Below are positions 1 through 7,940 of a DNA stretch of 28,224 bases, piece after piece. The notes under the pieces are model-generated. The model made no database searches. It saw only the letters and a program-made list of their open reading frames with translations, and was not told the origin of the DNA. A program made the position numbers and the translations under genes. The number at the start of each line of letters is the position of its first letter. Positions within the stretch are counted from its first letter, which is position 1. This stretch comes from Desulforamulus profundi (lineage in GTDB: Bacteria > Bacillota_B > Desulfotomaculia > Desulfotomaculales > Desulfotomaculaceae): contig NZ_AWQQ01000051.1 of NCBI RefSeq assembly GCF_002607855.1, positions 1 to 28,224 on the forward strand. Reading direction: 5' to 3'.

Positions 1-192
1 ACCCGTGCGCCACTATTCGGTCGTCGGTCGTCAGGCGGCAGTCGTCAGGGATTTAAATCTGGAATTCGCTAAGGCGAATTCCTTACTATCCCGACGTCCG
101 ACGTCTGAAGACCGACGACTGAACCGTTCGACTTGCATGTGTTAAGCACGCCGCCAGCGTTCGTCCTGAGCCAGGATCAAACTCTCCATAAA
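1..192 (-). rRNA. rrs: 16S ribosomal RNA, 5' portion (runs off the window)
   Basis: The minus strand carries the universal 16S start (AGAGTTTGATCCTGGCTCAG, complement of about 166-185) followed by the conserved stretch through GCATGCAAGTCGAACGG-like sequence to about 124. The conserved GTGGCGCACGGGT block resumes at 13-1, so only about the first 190 nt of the mature RNA are present. The 5' end is placed near 192 by alignment with E. coli position 1. Between the two conserved blocks lie about 110 nt, where E. coli has about 32 nt, so the V1 loop (helix 6) carries a large extension. Long insertions near the 5' end of 16S rRNA are known from Desulfotomaculum-type bacteria. No other rRNA or tRNA gene is visible in the window. 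Confidence 0.97.
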
Positions 193-460
193 TTATATAA
201 TGTTTTCGCGTACCCGTTAGGGTGAAGAGTTGATTTAGCTCTTTATTACTTGTTCAGGAATTACTCGCTAGCGTTATTTAACGCTTGACGAGGATTCAAA
301 TGTGGTCGTCACAGTTTCAGCTTGCGCTGACTTTTGACTTGACCGTTTTGCATCCATCATCTGCTGTTTAGTTTTCAAAGACCATAAATTTGGAGTTTAA
401 AAAACCGGGCTTTTAGTGCCCTCGATTTGAAATATTATCACATTGTAAAATCTGTGTCAA
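193..460 (-). promoter_or_regulatory. rRNA operon promoter and leader
   Basis: On the minus strand a near-perfect sigma-A promoter has -35 TTGACA (455-460), a 17-bp spacer and -10 TAATAT (432-437). Transcription should start near 425, about 230 nt upstream of mature 16S. The leader contains a GGTCTTTGAAAACTAAACAG segment (about 366-385), typical of Firmicute rrn leaders, and several small hairpins such as AGCGTT/AACGCT. A four-base-pair GGGC/GCCC hairpin followed by six T residues (399-421) sits immediately after the predicted start. Positions 461-650, between this promoter and the end of lysS, hold nothing I can identify. Confidence 0.85.
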
Positions 461-650
461 GACTTATTTGGGATTGTTTTTAGATCACAAAAGTTGTCAT
501 CTCCATTACAGAAGCTTATTATACGTACTCGGGCTTGTTTTGTCCAGTGGTAATTCTCACCACCGGATACCCGGCAAAGCCTGCCGCCGGGCGACAAGAA
601 ATATCTTATCACTACCGGCGGCTGAAGCCAAATGGTGCTTTATGGGGGCT

Positions 651-2183
651 TTAGGCCTCTCTGGGCCTCATTAACGGGAACAAAATGACATCTCTAATGG
701 AAGAAGAGTTGGTAAGCAGCATGACCAAACGGTCAATGCCGATACCCAAACCACCGGCGGGCGGCATGCCATACTCGAGGGCCTGAATGTAATCTTCGTC
801 ATACATCTGGGCCTCCTCGTCGCCGGCTTTACGCTTTTCAGCCTGGGCCATGAATCTGCCCTTTTGGTCAATGGGGTCGTTCAACTCGGAGAAGGCATTG
901 GCCATCTCACGACCGTAGATGAAAAGTTCAAAGCGATAGGTTAGCTCGGGATTTTCTTTCTGGCGTTTGGCCAGGGGTGAAATATCCACGGGGTAATCGA
1001 TGACAAAGGTGGGTTGGATGAGCTTGTCCTCAACCTTTTCCTCAAACACTGTGTTTAGGATGTCGCCCCAGGAAGCGCCGGGTTCAATTTCCAGCCCCAG
1101 CACCTTGGCAGCGTCATAGGCTGCCCTGGCATCCTTTAGCTGAGTGAAATCCAGCCCTGAGTGTTCTTTAACAATTTCCAGCATGGGGACCCGGCGCCAG
1201 GGTTTGGCTAAACGGATTTCCACGCCTTCGTACTCAACGGTGCTGGTTCCCAGTACTTCCTCAGCCACGTGTGAAATCAGGTCTTCGGTAAGATCCATCA
1301 TATCCTTGTAATCCCCGTAGGCCTGATAAAGCTCAAGCATGGAGAATTCCGGGTTGTGTTTGGTGGAAATCCCTTCGTTACGAAAGTTCCGGTTAATTTC
1401 GTAGACCTTATCCAAACCGCCCACCAGCAATCGTTTCAAGTACAACTCCGGGGCAATTCTCATGTAGAGCTTCATGTCCAGGGCATTGTGGTATGTGATG
1501 AAGGGCCGTGCGCTGGCACCCCCGGCGATGGGATGCATCATGGGCGTTTCCACTTCCAGGAAACCCCTTTGATCCAGGTAGTTGCGGATGGATCGCACCA
1601 CTTTGCTGCGCACCATGAAAGTTTCTTTGACCTCAGGGTTCACAATTAAGTCTACATACCGCTGACGATACCGTAAATCAATATCCTTGAGGCCATGCCA
1701 TTTTTCTGGTAGAGGTCGCAAGGACTTGGACAACAGCGTATACCTGTCGATATGTACGGTGATTTCGCCCTTGCGGGTCTTAAAGACCTTGCCGGAACAA
1801 CCGATAATATCGCCGATGTCCAATTTTTCAAAACGGGAGTAATCGTCGGCTCCCATGTCATCCAGCCGGGCGTAGATTTGAATGTTGCCGGTGCTGTCCT
1901 GCAAGTTGGCAAAACTGGCCTTTCCCATAACCCTTTTGGCCATGATACGCCCTGCGATTACCACAGCCTGTCCATCCATGGCCTCGAAATGATCGGTAAT
2001 ATCCGAGGTATAGTGGGTCCGCTCAAACTTTTCACCATAGGGTTCGATCCCCTGGTTCATAAGCTCCTGCAATTTCTCCCGGCGAACCTTCATGAGTTCG
2101 TTAAGGTCCTCAACAGTGACTTGGCCGGCTTCCGCTTCTGGCGTAGCCGGCTGTACCAGGTTCTTTTCGTTTGTCTCAGTCAT
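651..2183 (-). CDS. lysS: Lysyl-tRNA synthetase (class II)
   Basis: Charges tRNA-Lys with lysine in the cytoplasm. The 510-residue product has the family layout: an N-terminal OB-fold anticodon-binding domain (roughly residues 70-165) followed by the class II catalytic core, with motif 2 (FRNEG) and motif 3 (GLGIGIDRL near the C-terminus). Length matches bacterial LysS. I chose the ATG at 2183, preceded by GGGGG at about 10 nt. A GTG at 2204 in the same frame overlaps the greA stop (TAGTG) and would add seven residues. It lies directly downstream of greA with almost no gap, so both are probably one transcript from the promoter at 2817-2846. The frame is intact. Confidence 0.97.
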   Translation of the reverse strand: MTETNEKNLVQPATPEAEAGQVTVEDLNELMKVRREKLQELMNQGIEPYGEKFERTHYTSDITDHFEAMDGQAVVIAGRIMAKRVMGKASFANLQDSTGNIQIYARLDDMGADDYSRFEKLDIGDIIGCSGKVFKTRKGEITVHIDRYTLLSKSLRPLPEKWHGLKDIDLRYRQRYVDLIVNPEVKETFMVRSKVVRSIRNYLDQRGFLEVETPMMHPIAGGASARPFITYHNALDMKLYMRIAPELYLKRLLVGGLDKVYEINRNFRNEGISTKHNPEFSMLELYQAYGDYKDMMDLTEDLISHVAEEVLGTSTVEYEGVEIRLAKPWRRVPMLEIVKEHSGLDFTQLKDARAAYDAAKVLGLEIEPGASWGDILNTVFEEKVEDKLIQPTFVIDYPVDISPLAKRQKENPELTYRFELFIYGREMANAFSELNDPIDQKGRFMAQAEKRKAGDEEAQMYDEDYIQALEYGMPPAGGLGIGIDRLVMLLTNSSSIRDVILFPLMRPREA

Positions 2184-2203
2184 TTTGCAAAAACCCCCAA
2201 ACA

Positions 2204-2680
2204 CTATCTCAATATATCCAGGATTTCATACTTTAGGACACCGGCCGGAACATTTACTTCTACAACAATTCCCTTGGGTTGGCCGATGATGGCCTTACCC
2301 ACGGGAGACTCGTTGGAAATTTTTCTGGCCTCGGGGTCTGCTTCCACAGACCCGACAATGGTGTACTCCAGTTCATCGCCATACTCAAGGTCTTTTAACA
2401 AGACTTTCGACCCGAGGGATACTACCTCGTTGCCCAAATTTTCATCGTCAATAATTTTGGCGTTGCGAAGCATCTTTTCCAGGGTGAGGATTCTACCCTC
2501 GATAAAGGCCTGTTCATTTTTGGCATCTTCATACTCCGAGTTTTCACTGATATCACCAAATTCAATGGCTTGTTTGATTCTCTCCGCTACCTGGCGTCTT
2601 TTCACTGTCTTCAGTTGTTCCAGTTCTTCCTCCAACTGTTTCAATCCAGTAACTGTAAGCATTACGTCTTTTTCTTTCAT
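2204..2680 (-). CDS. greA: Transcription elongation factor GreA
   Basis: Binds the RNA polymerase secondary channel and stimulates cleavage of backtracked transcripts. The 158-residue protein has the N-terminal coiled coil (roughly residues 10-75, with the GDISENSEY signature whose acidic tip acts in the active site) and the C-terminal FKBP-like domain ([11 protein letters not shown]). An AAGGAG ribosome binding site lies 8 nt before the ATG. It is the first gene of the greA-lysS unit and is preceded by its own promoter and an 11-bp leader hairpin. Full length and intact. Confidence 0.97.
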   Translation of the reverse strand: MKEKDVMLTVTGLKQLEEELEQLKTVKRRQVAERIKQAIEFGDISENSEYEDAKNEQAFIEGRILTLEKMLRNAKIIDDENLGNEVVSLGSKVLLKDLEYGDELEYTIVGSVEADPEARKISNESPVGKAIIGQPKGIVVEVNVPAGVLKYEILDILR

Positions 2681-2753
2681 CCTAAATTCTCCTTATCTCT
2701 AGATCTAACATTTTCTCTGTTTTTTGTTTTAGCAAAACGTCTAACTACAGTTA

Positions 2754-2789
2754 AAGCACTGCAAAAGGCTCCGACCAATTGCAGTGCTT
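2754..2789 (-). promoter_or_regulatory. 11-bp perfect stem-loop in the greA leader
   Basis: AAGCACTGCAA (minus strand 2789-2779) pairs perfectly with TTGCAGTGCTT (2764-2754) around a 14-nt loop, about 30 nt into the predicted greA-lysS transcript. No uridine run follows, so it is not an ordinary intrinsic terminator. Its role is unknown. Confidence 0.55.
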
Positions 2790-2816
2790 CCCCGACTTGT
2801 GTGATTGTTCCTGTAC

Positions 2817-2846
2817 ATTATAAAAACACCACTAATTATTTGTCAA
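2817..2846 (-). promoter_or_regulatory. sigma-A promoter of greA-lysS
   Basis: Minus strand -35 TTGACA (2841-2846), 18-bp spacer, -10 TATAAT (2817-2822). It lies just beyond the 3' end of the acyl-ACP-reductase-like gene and gives a leader of about 130 nt before greA. Confidence 0.8.
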
Positions 2847-2874
2847 GGATTCATTTAGAAACATCATCATATTA

Positions 2875-3946
2875 TTACGACACCTTTATTATTACCCTCT
2901 GCTTTATTAAATTAATCTTTTGTTCGGATATCGGTTTTTCAAAACTTCGAAAGCCGGCTAACCTGAAACCATGTTTTTTCCCCAGTCGGTGGATCTCTTC
3001 CACCTGTTTCAGCGTTAAATCCCGTCCCAGGGTATAACTTTCCAGGCGCCCTTCCAAAGCCAAAATCATGGTTTCAGCCATGCAGGCATAAGCGGTTTTG
3101 GGGGGAACCCAAAGTTAAAATTAAAATTCACATCTCCGGGTACTTCCACAATGCCGCCCTCGATCACCAGCACATCATCCCGTTCTTCCACCACCCGGCG
3201 GGAAACATCGCGCGGTCTGGCCACATCACAAACCACCGCCCCGGCTTTTAAATCTTCCGGGTTGATGATGGTATCCACCGTATTGGTCACGGTCACCACC
3301 AGGTCCGATTTTTTTAAAACCGCCTTTGTATTGGAAGTCACCTCCGCCGCCAGTCCTGTCTCATACAGGATGCGGTCTGCCAGCAGGTGCAGCTTGGCTT
3401 CGTTTCTTCCCACCAGGGTGAGATTTTTTGCATCCCTGGCCAGAGACAGGGCACAAACGCTGCCAATGGAGCCGGTGGCCCCCACCACCGACACCCTGGC
3501 TCTTTTTAAATCATGCCCCATTAGATGAGCAGCTTTTTTCGCCCCTTCCAGAGCCGTGGCCACGGTATAACTATTCCCTGTGGTGACCGGAATATTTAAA
3601 TATTTGGCCACAGTAATGCCGGCATCCCCGATCACTTTCGTAAAGGCACCCAACCCCAGCACCTTGGCGCCTAATTTTTCGGCCAGGCGACCGGCCTCAA
3701 TGATTTTATTGAGGACGAAGGCTGCGGCAGGGATATCATCTGCCTGGCCGTGAGGAGACAGGAAACAAATATCCCTTCGGTTTCCGCCACAGGTGAGCGG
3801 ATTCCCGTGATAGAAGATATCTTAATGGGGGGAAGCAGCTTCAAGGCCTGTTCCACCAGGGCATCCGGCATGTACCGGGTAAAGTTGAATTTTCTGGCCA
3901 CGTCGCTGCAATCCAAAGGATGAACAATGAAAGCAAAGCGATTCAT
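2875..3946 (-). CDS. Acyl-ACP reductase / shikimate-dehydrogenase-like oxidoreductase, two frameshifts
   Basis: Three consecutive frames (3946 to about 3775, about 3775 to 3103, about 3103 to 2875) read as one protein of about 357 residues if one base is restored at each junction: a G at the run 3773-3775 and a C at the run 3100-3105. Remembered similarity to cyanobacterial long-chain acyl-ACP reductase is visible along the whole length: the N-terminal segment, TTGNSYTVA, the nucleotide-binding loop VVGATGSIGS, the IEGGIVEVPGD stretch, and YACMAETM, where the cysteine corresponds to the acylation cysteine of that enzyme. Related Firmicute proteins are often labelled shikimate/quinate dehydrogenase. 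The start (ATG 3946) follows GGGGGGAAG. Substrate and product here are not established. It sits alone between dusB and the greA promoter. Confidence 0.7.
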
Positions 3947-4065
3947 GTTTGCTTCCCCCCGTTCCCGTATTATGGGTATTTCTTTACAATCATATGTCTG
4001 CCAATCCATAATCATTATAAAATTCAAAATAAAATTCAAAGGGGGACCCGAAAGCGGGTTTCTAT

Positions 4066-4098
4066 AAAAAATAAAAAGGTCCCGCCAAGCGGCAGACC
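4066..4098 (-). terminator. Intrinsic terminator after dusB
   Basis: Directly after the dusB stop, the minus strand has a GC-rich stem (GGTCT...GGGACC with a single bulge and an inner GCC/GGC stem, 4078-4098) followed by TTTTTATTTTTT (4066-4077). Confidence 0.85.
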
Positions 4099-5057
4099 CT
4101 AGTCAAGCAAACCTTTTAGAATCTCTTCAATTTCTTTTTTACTTTGGGATTTGTTAATGGTCTCCCGGATGCGGGCCGCCCCTCGGATGCCTTTGGTGTA
4201 CCAGGCGGCGTGTTTCCTCATTTCAAAGACAGCCACCTGCTCGCCCTTGGATTCCACCATCAGCTCCAAATGTCGGATGGCCGTGCCAATCCTTTCTTCC
4301 GGCGTGGGGGGCGGCAGTTCTTGCCCGGTCTGAAGAAAATGAACAATGTCTCTGAAAATCCAAGGATTGCCCATGGCCGGCCTGCCGATCATGATCCCGT
4401 CACAACCGGTCTCCTCCAGGATCCTTGCGGCGTCCCGGGGCGTCCAAATGTCCCCGTTACCGATGACCGGGATCTTCAGGGCTCCCTTGACTTGCCGGAT
4501 GATGTCCCAATCTGCTTTGCCGCTGTAAAATTGGTTGCGGGTACGACCGTGCACTGTTACCGCTGAGGCACCCGCTGCCGCCACTGTCCTGGCAAAGGCA
4601 ACGGCGTTAACCGACTGCTCGTCCCAGCCCTTGCGCATTTTTACCGTGACAGGCACACCCGGTACAGCCTTGACCACTGCTTCCACAATTTTTCCTGCCA
4701 ATTTCGGATCTCTCATCAGGCGCTGCCTTCACCGTTTTTTACGATTTTTGGGGTGGGGCAGCCCATATTGATATCCACGATGTGGGCCCCCCGCTCCACC
4801 ACGATGGCAGCCGCCTGTCCCATGGTTTCCGGATTTGAACCAAAGATCTGCACGCTCAGGGGGTAGCTCTCTCCCCGAAAATCCAACATGCGGTACGTCC
4901 GGGGATTGGCGTAAATCAGTGCCAGGTCACTGACCATTTCGGTCACCGTCAGACCGCACCCCTGCTCTCTGGCAATAATGCGAAAGGCCCTGTCCGTTAC
5001 GCCGGCCATAGGGGCCGCAATGACCGGGTTGACAAGTTTTACCGGGCCTATTTGCAT
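4099..5057 (-). CDS. dusB: tRNA-dihydrouridine synthase (DusB family), one frameshift
   Basis: Flavoenzyme that reduces specific uridines of tRNA to dihydrouridine. The first frame (from ATG 5057) carries the N-terminal APMAGVTD motif and the [10 protein letters not shown] motif holding the catalytic cysteine, then stops after KNGEGSA. The second frame (from 4716) continues with [17 protein letters not shown] and the FMN phosphate-binding GNGDIW and [14 protein letters not shown] segments. Restoring one C in the GCGCC run near 4719-4720 fuses them into a normal protein of about 320 residues (…GSALMRDPK…). The start overlaps the coaX stop by 10 nt, so the two genes are translationally linked, and a terminator follows. 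I treat the break as a sequence error. Confidence 0.92.
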
Positions 5058-5848
5058 GGGCTTTGGCCTCCCGGGACGGCCGGGTTTTGATTCCGGTCAT
5101 AGATGATTCGCAGGCCCGCCAACGTGAGGGAAGGATTAATTTTATCGATGACGGTTGTTTCTCTGGCAATGACCTCCGCCAGCCCGCCGGTGGCAATAAC
5201 CTGCACGTCGCCCCCCATTTCCTGCTTCATCTTTTTCACCAGAAACTCCACCTGGCCGGCAAAGCCGAAAATGATGCCGGACTGCATGGCGCTGACGGTA
5301 TTTTTGCCGATTACCGCAGCGGGCTTGGTTAACTCCACACGTGGCAGTTTGGCCGCCCGGGCAAACAGGGCCTCGGTGGAAATACCGATGCCGGGGGCGA
5401 TGGCTCCACCCAAATATTCTCCTTTGGCGGTTACACAGCAAAAGGTGGTGGCAGTCCCAAAGTCGACGATGATGAGAGGTCCGCCGTACAAGGAATAGGC
5501 CGCCACTGCATTAACAATGCGATCCGCCCCAACTTCCCGCGGATTCTCGGTCTTGATGGAGATGCCGGTTTTAATGCCCGGCCCAACCAGGATGGGATTT
5601 AATAAAAAATATTTTCTCACCATGGATTCCAGCAGCCCGTTGACCGGCGGCACCACCGAGGAGATGATCACACCCTCCACCGCCTGCATGTCAATGCCCG
5701 ATAAACTAAACAACTCTTTTAACAAAACGCCGTATTCATCGGGTGTCCGGTTGCGATCGGTGGCCAGGCGCCAGTCGGCGATCAGCGTTTTGTCTCGAAA
5801 TACCCCGAAAACAATATTGGTGTTGCCGATATCAATTGCCAGTATCAA
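5048..5848 (-). CDS. coaX: Type III pantothenate kinase
   Basis: Phosphorylates pantothenate, the first step from vitamin B5 to coenzyme A. The 266-residue protein carries the family features: N-terminal DIGNTN phosphate-binding loop, the GADR motif with the catalytic aspartate region ([10 protein letters not shown]), and DFGTATTF. Type III kinases are insensitive to CoA feedback, unlike the type I enzyme. The start is TTG at 5848, preceded by AAAGGCAGGG. Precursor supply is encoded in the same window by panB, panC and panD. It overlaps dusB downstream and has a promoter upstream at 5926-5955. Intact. Confidence 0.96.
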   Translation of the reverse strand: MILAIDIGNTNIVFGVFRDKTLIADWRLATDRNRTPDEYGVLLKELFSLSGIDMQAVEGVIISSVVPPVNGLLESMVRKYFLLNPILVGPGIKTGISIKTENPREVGADRIVNAVAAYSLYGGPLIIVDFGTATTFCCVTAKGEYLGGAIAPGIGISTEALFARAAKLPRVELTKPAAVIGKNTVSAMQSGIIFGFAGQVEFLVKKMKQEMGGDVQVIATGGLAEVIARETTVIDKINPSLTLAGLRIIYDRNQNPAVPGGQSPCK

Positions 5849-5925
5849 GGTTGTCCCTGCCTTTCTTAGCCTCTATGTCAGCCTGATGATTCAGATATTG
5901 GCCGGTTTTTCCATACTCAAAAGCA

Positions 5926-5955
5926 ATTCTACCAAATTTATTTCTCAAAGTACAA
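5926..5955 (-). promoter_or_regulatory. Probable coaX-dusB promoter
   Basis: Minus strand TTGTAC (5950-5955), 18-bp spacer, TAGAAT (5926-5931), about 80 nt upstream of the coaX start. Confidence 0.5.
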
Positions 5956-6058
5956 TCCTTGTTCTCAACCTGCTCTCAGAGAGAATTGACTGGCAATTTC
6001 AATTATTTAAATTTTATCTTGTTTAAAAGGGAACTGGTTTTTTGCATAGAATATTAAT

Positions 6059-6087
6059 TTGTATACTTTTTAAGTATACTTTATAGT
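6059..6087 (+). promoter_or_regulatory. Promoter with overlapping 8+8 bp operator palindrome
   Basis: GTATACTT-TTT-AAGTATAC (6061-6079) is a perfect inverted repeat. It covers the spacer of a candidate promoter TTGTAT (6059-6064), 17 bp, TATAGT (6082-6087), upstream of the sulfite reductase gene. This geometry suits a dimeric repressor; the regulator is not identifiable from the site alone. Confidence 0.6.
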
Positions 6088-6109
6088 TTCAGGAAGAGGA
6101 GAATGTATC

Positions 6110-6769
6110 ATGGCAGAAACTCCGAAAGGCGCCATCCTACAGCGTGATAATGAAACCTACGCCATCGTGCCGAAAACCGGTTTAGCCGGATTGTTGAATG
6201 CTGAAACCCTCCGCAAGTTGGCGGATGTGGTGGAAAAGTACCAGATTCCCGTGGTTAAGCTTACAGCTTCCCAACGTGTTGCTTTGGTAGGCATCAAAGG
6301 GGAAGATGTAAATAAGGTTTGGGAAGATTTGGGCATGGAACCCGCCCCGGCCACCGGCCTCTGTGTCAGAAGTGTTCAGTCCTGTCCGGGCTCCACCTTA
6401 TGCAAATATGGCAAGCAGGATGCCCTGGGTCTGGCTGCCAAACTGGATGAGTTATTCTGCGGCATGGCCCTGCCCAACAAATTTAAAATGGGCATCTCCG
6501 GCTGTCCCTTAAACTGCTGCGAAGCCTGGACCAGGGATTTTGGCGCCTTTGGCAAACCCAACGGCTTTACCGTACTGATCGGGGGCAATGCGGGCGCCAC
6601 TCCCCACATCGGTAAAGTGCTGGCAGAAGGCTTAAGTATTGAGGAAGTGGTAGCCCTGGCTACCCGGTTAATTAACTTTTACAAAGAAAATGCCAAGAAC
6701 GGCGAAAGAATGTTCAAGTTTGTGGAGCGCCTTGGTATCGAAGAAATCCAAAAGGCTGTGCTCGCCTAA
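6110..6769 (+). CDS. Low-molecular-weight assimilatory-type siroheme sulfite reductase
   Basis: The 219-residue protein is a single siroheme/[4Fe-4S] module: an N-terminal ferredoxin-like half (about residues 1-75), then cysteines 92, 98, 132 and 136 in the C-x5-C and C-x3-C pattern (SCPGSTLC, GCPLNC) that binds the cluster coupled to siroheme. Size and motif spacing match the small low-spin sulfite reductase known from Desulfovibrio and other anaerobes; larger nitrite/sulfite reductases have two such halves. It would reduce sulfite, but a role with nitrite or as a detoxifying enzyme is possible. An AGAGGAG site lies before the ATG. The gene stands alone, with its own promoter/operator and terminator, and faces bioY. 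Confidence 0.85.
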   Translation: MAETPKGAILQRDNETYAIVPKTGLAGLLNAETLRKLADVVEKYQIPVVKLTASQRVALVGIKGEDVNKVWEDLGMEPAPATGLCVRSVQSCPGSTLCKYGKQDALGLAAKLDELFCGMALPNKFKMGISGCPLNCCEAWTRDFGAFGKPNGFTVLIGGNAGATPHIGKVLAEGLSIEEVVALATRLINFYKENAKNGERMFKFVERLGIEEIQKAVLA

Positions 6770-6773
6770 AGGA

Positions 6774-6812
6774 AAAAAGCTGCCGGTGAAAAAATCACCG
6801 GCGGCTTTTTCC
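6774..6812 (+). terminator. Terminator of the sulfite reductase gene
   Basis: Stem AAGC-t-GCCGGTGA / TCACCGGC-g-GCTT with an A-rich loop, followed by TTTTTCCTTT, starting a few bases after the stop codon. Confidence 0.9.
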
Positions 6813-6850
6813 TTTGTTAGGCAGATATAGGTTACCCACCGAATTGGTAA

Positions 6851-7058
6851 GGGAGTTCTGTTATCCTTAACGAACGACTTTGCGGAACACCGGTAACAGC
6901 ACTTGACGATCGTAGGGCAAAATTGGGTGGCGCGAACAGGACGTTCGCACCAGCCGAATCGGGCCAGGACGGCCCGTTGAGGCGACCCAATTCGCCCGTA
7001 GCGAGTCGTAGTGCTGTCGGTGAGGAGCATCGGGGTGAGTAGGGATAACAGAACTCCC
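6851..7058. other. 208-nt imperfect inverted repeat with forked head (candidate structured RNA or palindromic element)
   Basis: The ends GGGAGTTCTGTTATCC (6851-6866) and GGATAACAGAACTCCC (7043-7058) are exact inverted repeats. Inside, paired blocks alternate with small internal loops: CACCG/CGGTG, ACAGCAC/GTGCTGT, GGGC/GCCC, AATTGGGT/ACCCAATT. The head (about 6929-6983) holds two short perfect hairpins, GCGAAC-AGGAC-GTTCGC and GGGCC-AGGAC-GGCCC, with identical five-base loops on the plus strand. It lies between the convergent sulfite reductase and bioY genes, has no convincing coding frame, and fills most of the 340-nt gap there. I do not recognise it as a known family. Confidence 0.7.
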
Positions 7059-7109
7059 TCCCCACGTTTGTCAAAAATTTTCACTGTCGAAAATACCAAC
7101 GAACCGCTT

Positions 7110-7688
7110 TTATTTTTGGGCGGCAGCGGGGAGTTCGGGCAAACGGAGGTGGATGGTTCTGGCCAGAACAGCCACCATGACTGCTTTCAAGACATCCCAG
7201 AGAACAAAGGGCAGGAACCCTATTTTTAAAACACCCATTACGGAGACGGCTTTACCAACGTACAAATTCAGGATTCCATAGATGTAAGGCAGGCCCACCA
7301 GGTAAATGACGGCCATGCCCGCCAGGGAAGCCAGCAGGTAATTTACAAAACTCCAATTTTTATTGCCTGCAAGAATTTTTCCTGCCACATAGGCCGCCAG
7401 GACCTGGCCTAAAAGAAAGCCAAAGGTTGGTTTCAGTACATAAGCAGGTCCGCCAAAGGGCTGGGTGGCAAAAACCGGCAGTCCCACCAGGCCCAGTAAC
7501 AGGTAAACCACCATGCTGAGGGCCCCGATTCTGGCCCCCAGCAAAACGCCGGCCAGAACAGCAACCAGCGGCTGCAAACTGAAGGGAACAACTGCATGGA
7601 CAAAGGGAATCCGGGTAATCATGGTCACCACCACCATGATGGCCGCCATCAGGCCGGCCAGGGCAATTTCTCTGCTGGTAAATTTCAA
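7110..7688 (-). CDS. bioY: Biotin transporter BioY (ECF S-component)
   Basis: Membrane substrate-binding component for biotin uptake, usually working with an ECF ATPase/T module. The protein of about 192 residues is almost entirely hydrophobic, with about six transmembrane segments, and has BioY signatures: the VVPFSLQPL segment in the first third and the GGPAYVLKPTFGFLLG stretch in the middle. AAGGAGG lies 8 nt before the TTG at 7688, which I prefer. A TTG two codons upstream (7694) abuts the ribosome binding site. A BirA-type operator (7703-7734) directly overlaps the start of the ribosome binding site region, so expression should fall when biotin is plentiful. No ECF ATPase gene is present in the window. 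Confidence 0.94.
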   Translation of the reverse strand: MKFTSREIALAGLMAAIMVVVTMITRIPFVHAVVPFSLQPLVAVLAGVLLGARIGALSMVVYLLLGLVGLPVFATQPFGGPAYVLKPTFGFLLGQVLAAYVAGKILAGNKNWSFVNYLLASLAGMAVIYLVGLPYIYGILNLYVGKAVSVMGVLKIGFLPFVLWDVLKAVMVAVLARTIHLRLPELPAAAQK

Positions 7689-7702
7689 GGACAACTCCTC
7701 CT

Positions 7703-7734
7703 TTGTTAACTAGTTTATGTTTAAAGGTTGACAA
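7703..7734 (-). promoter_or_regulatory. BirA operator of bioY
   Basis: Minus strand TTGTCAACC, 15 bp, GTTAACAA, matching the Firmicute BirA pattern TTGTnAACC-N14-16-GGTTnACAA. The distal half-site merges with the bioY ribosome binding site (GTTAACAAAGGAGG). Confidence 0.85.
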
Positions 7735-7863
7735 TTAGTCCAAAAATAAAGGGCAAGCCCTGGTCATGTAAAACCACACAAGTAACAACCAGACCATTTT
7801 AATTACGGCTGGAAAAGCTTGTGAATTCAAGTCAAGTCGAGTAGATGTGGGCCTCTCGGGTTT

Positions 7864-7940
7864 TAGGAGACACTTTGTTTTCCCTGTTTCTCCCCGTTTC
7901 CTCCAGGAGTGTCCCATTATTTGCACGAACCGTCCCCACT
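7864..7940 (-). repeat. REP-like GGGGACGG sequence with inverted GACACT arms at the birA 3' end
   Basis: The minus strand reads GTGGGGACGGTTCGTGC (7939-7923) across the last codons of birA. It is followed by GGGACACT…AGTGTCTCC inverted arms (7915-7908 and 7874-7866) around a G/A-rich loop. A related GGGGACGGT with a nearby TCGTGC occurs at 18515-18532. The arrangement resembles small dispersed palindromic (REP-type) repeats; copy number cannot be judged from one window. Confidence 0.4.

Noticed and set aside
1752..2702. A 316-residue plus-strand open frame
   Set aside because: It lies opposite lysS and greA, which are clearly real, has low-complexity Ser/Phe-rich translation, and no ribosome binding site.
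3100..3775. Programmed -1 frameshifting in the acyl-ACP-reductase-like gene (C-run followed by A-run)
   Set aside because: Two separate shifts would be needed, the second site is not a good slippery heptamer, and the same one-base loss occurs in many unrelated genes in the window.
4047..4063. GACCCGAAAGCGGGT hairpin as a plus-strand terminator
   Set aside because: Only five base pairs, and no plus-strand gene ends there; the minus-strand terminator at 4066-4098 explains the region.
6851..7058. Protein-coding frames within the 208-nt hairpin (about 143, 80 and 72 residues)
   Set aside because: The frames simply read through the inverted repeat, lack ribosome binding sites and give low-complexity translations.
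6851..7058. Assignment of the hairpin as 6S RNA or SRP RNA
   Set aside because: Length is near 6S size, but I cannot match the central bubble or any conserved SRP loop; left as unidentified.
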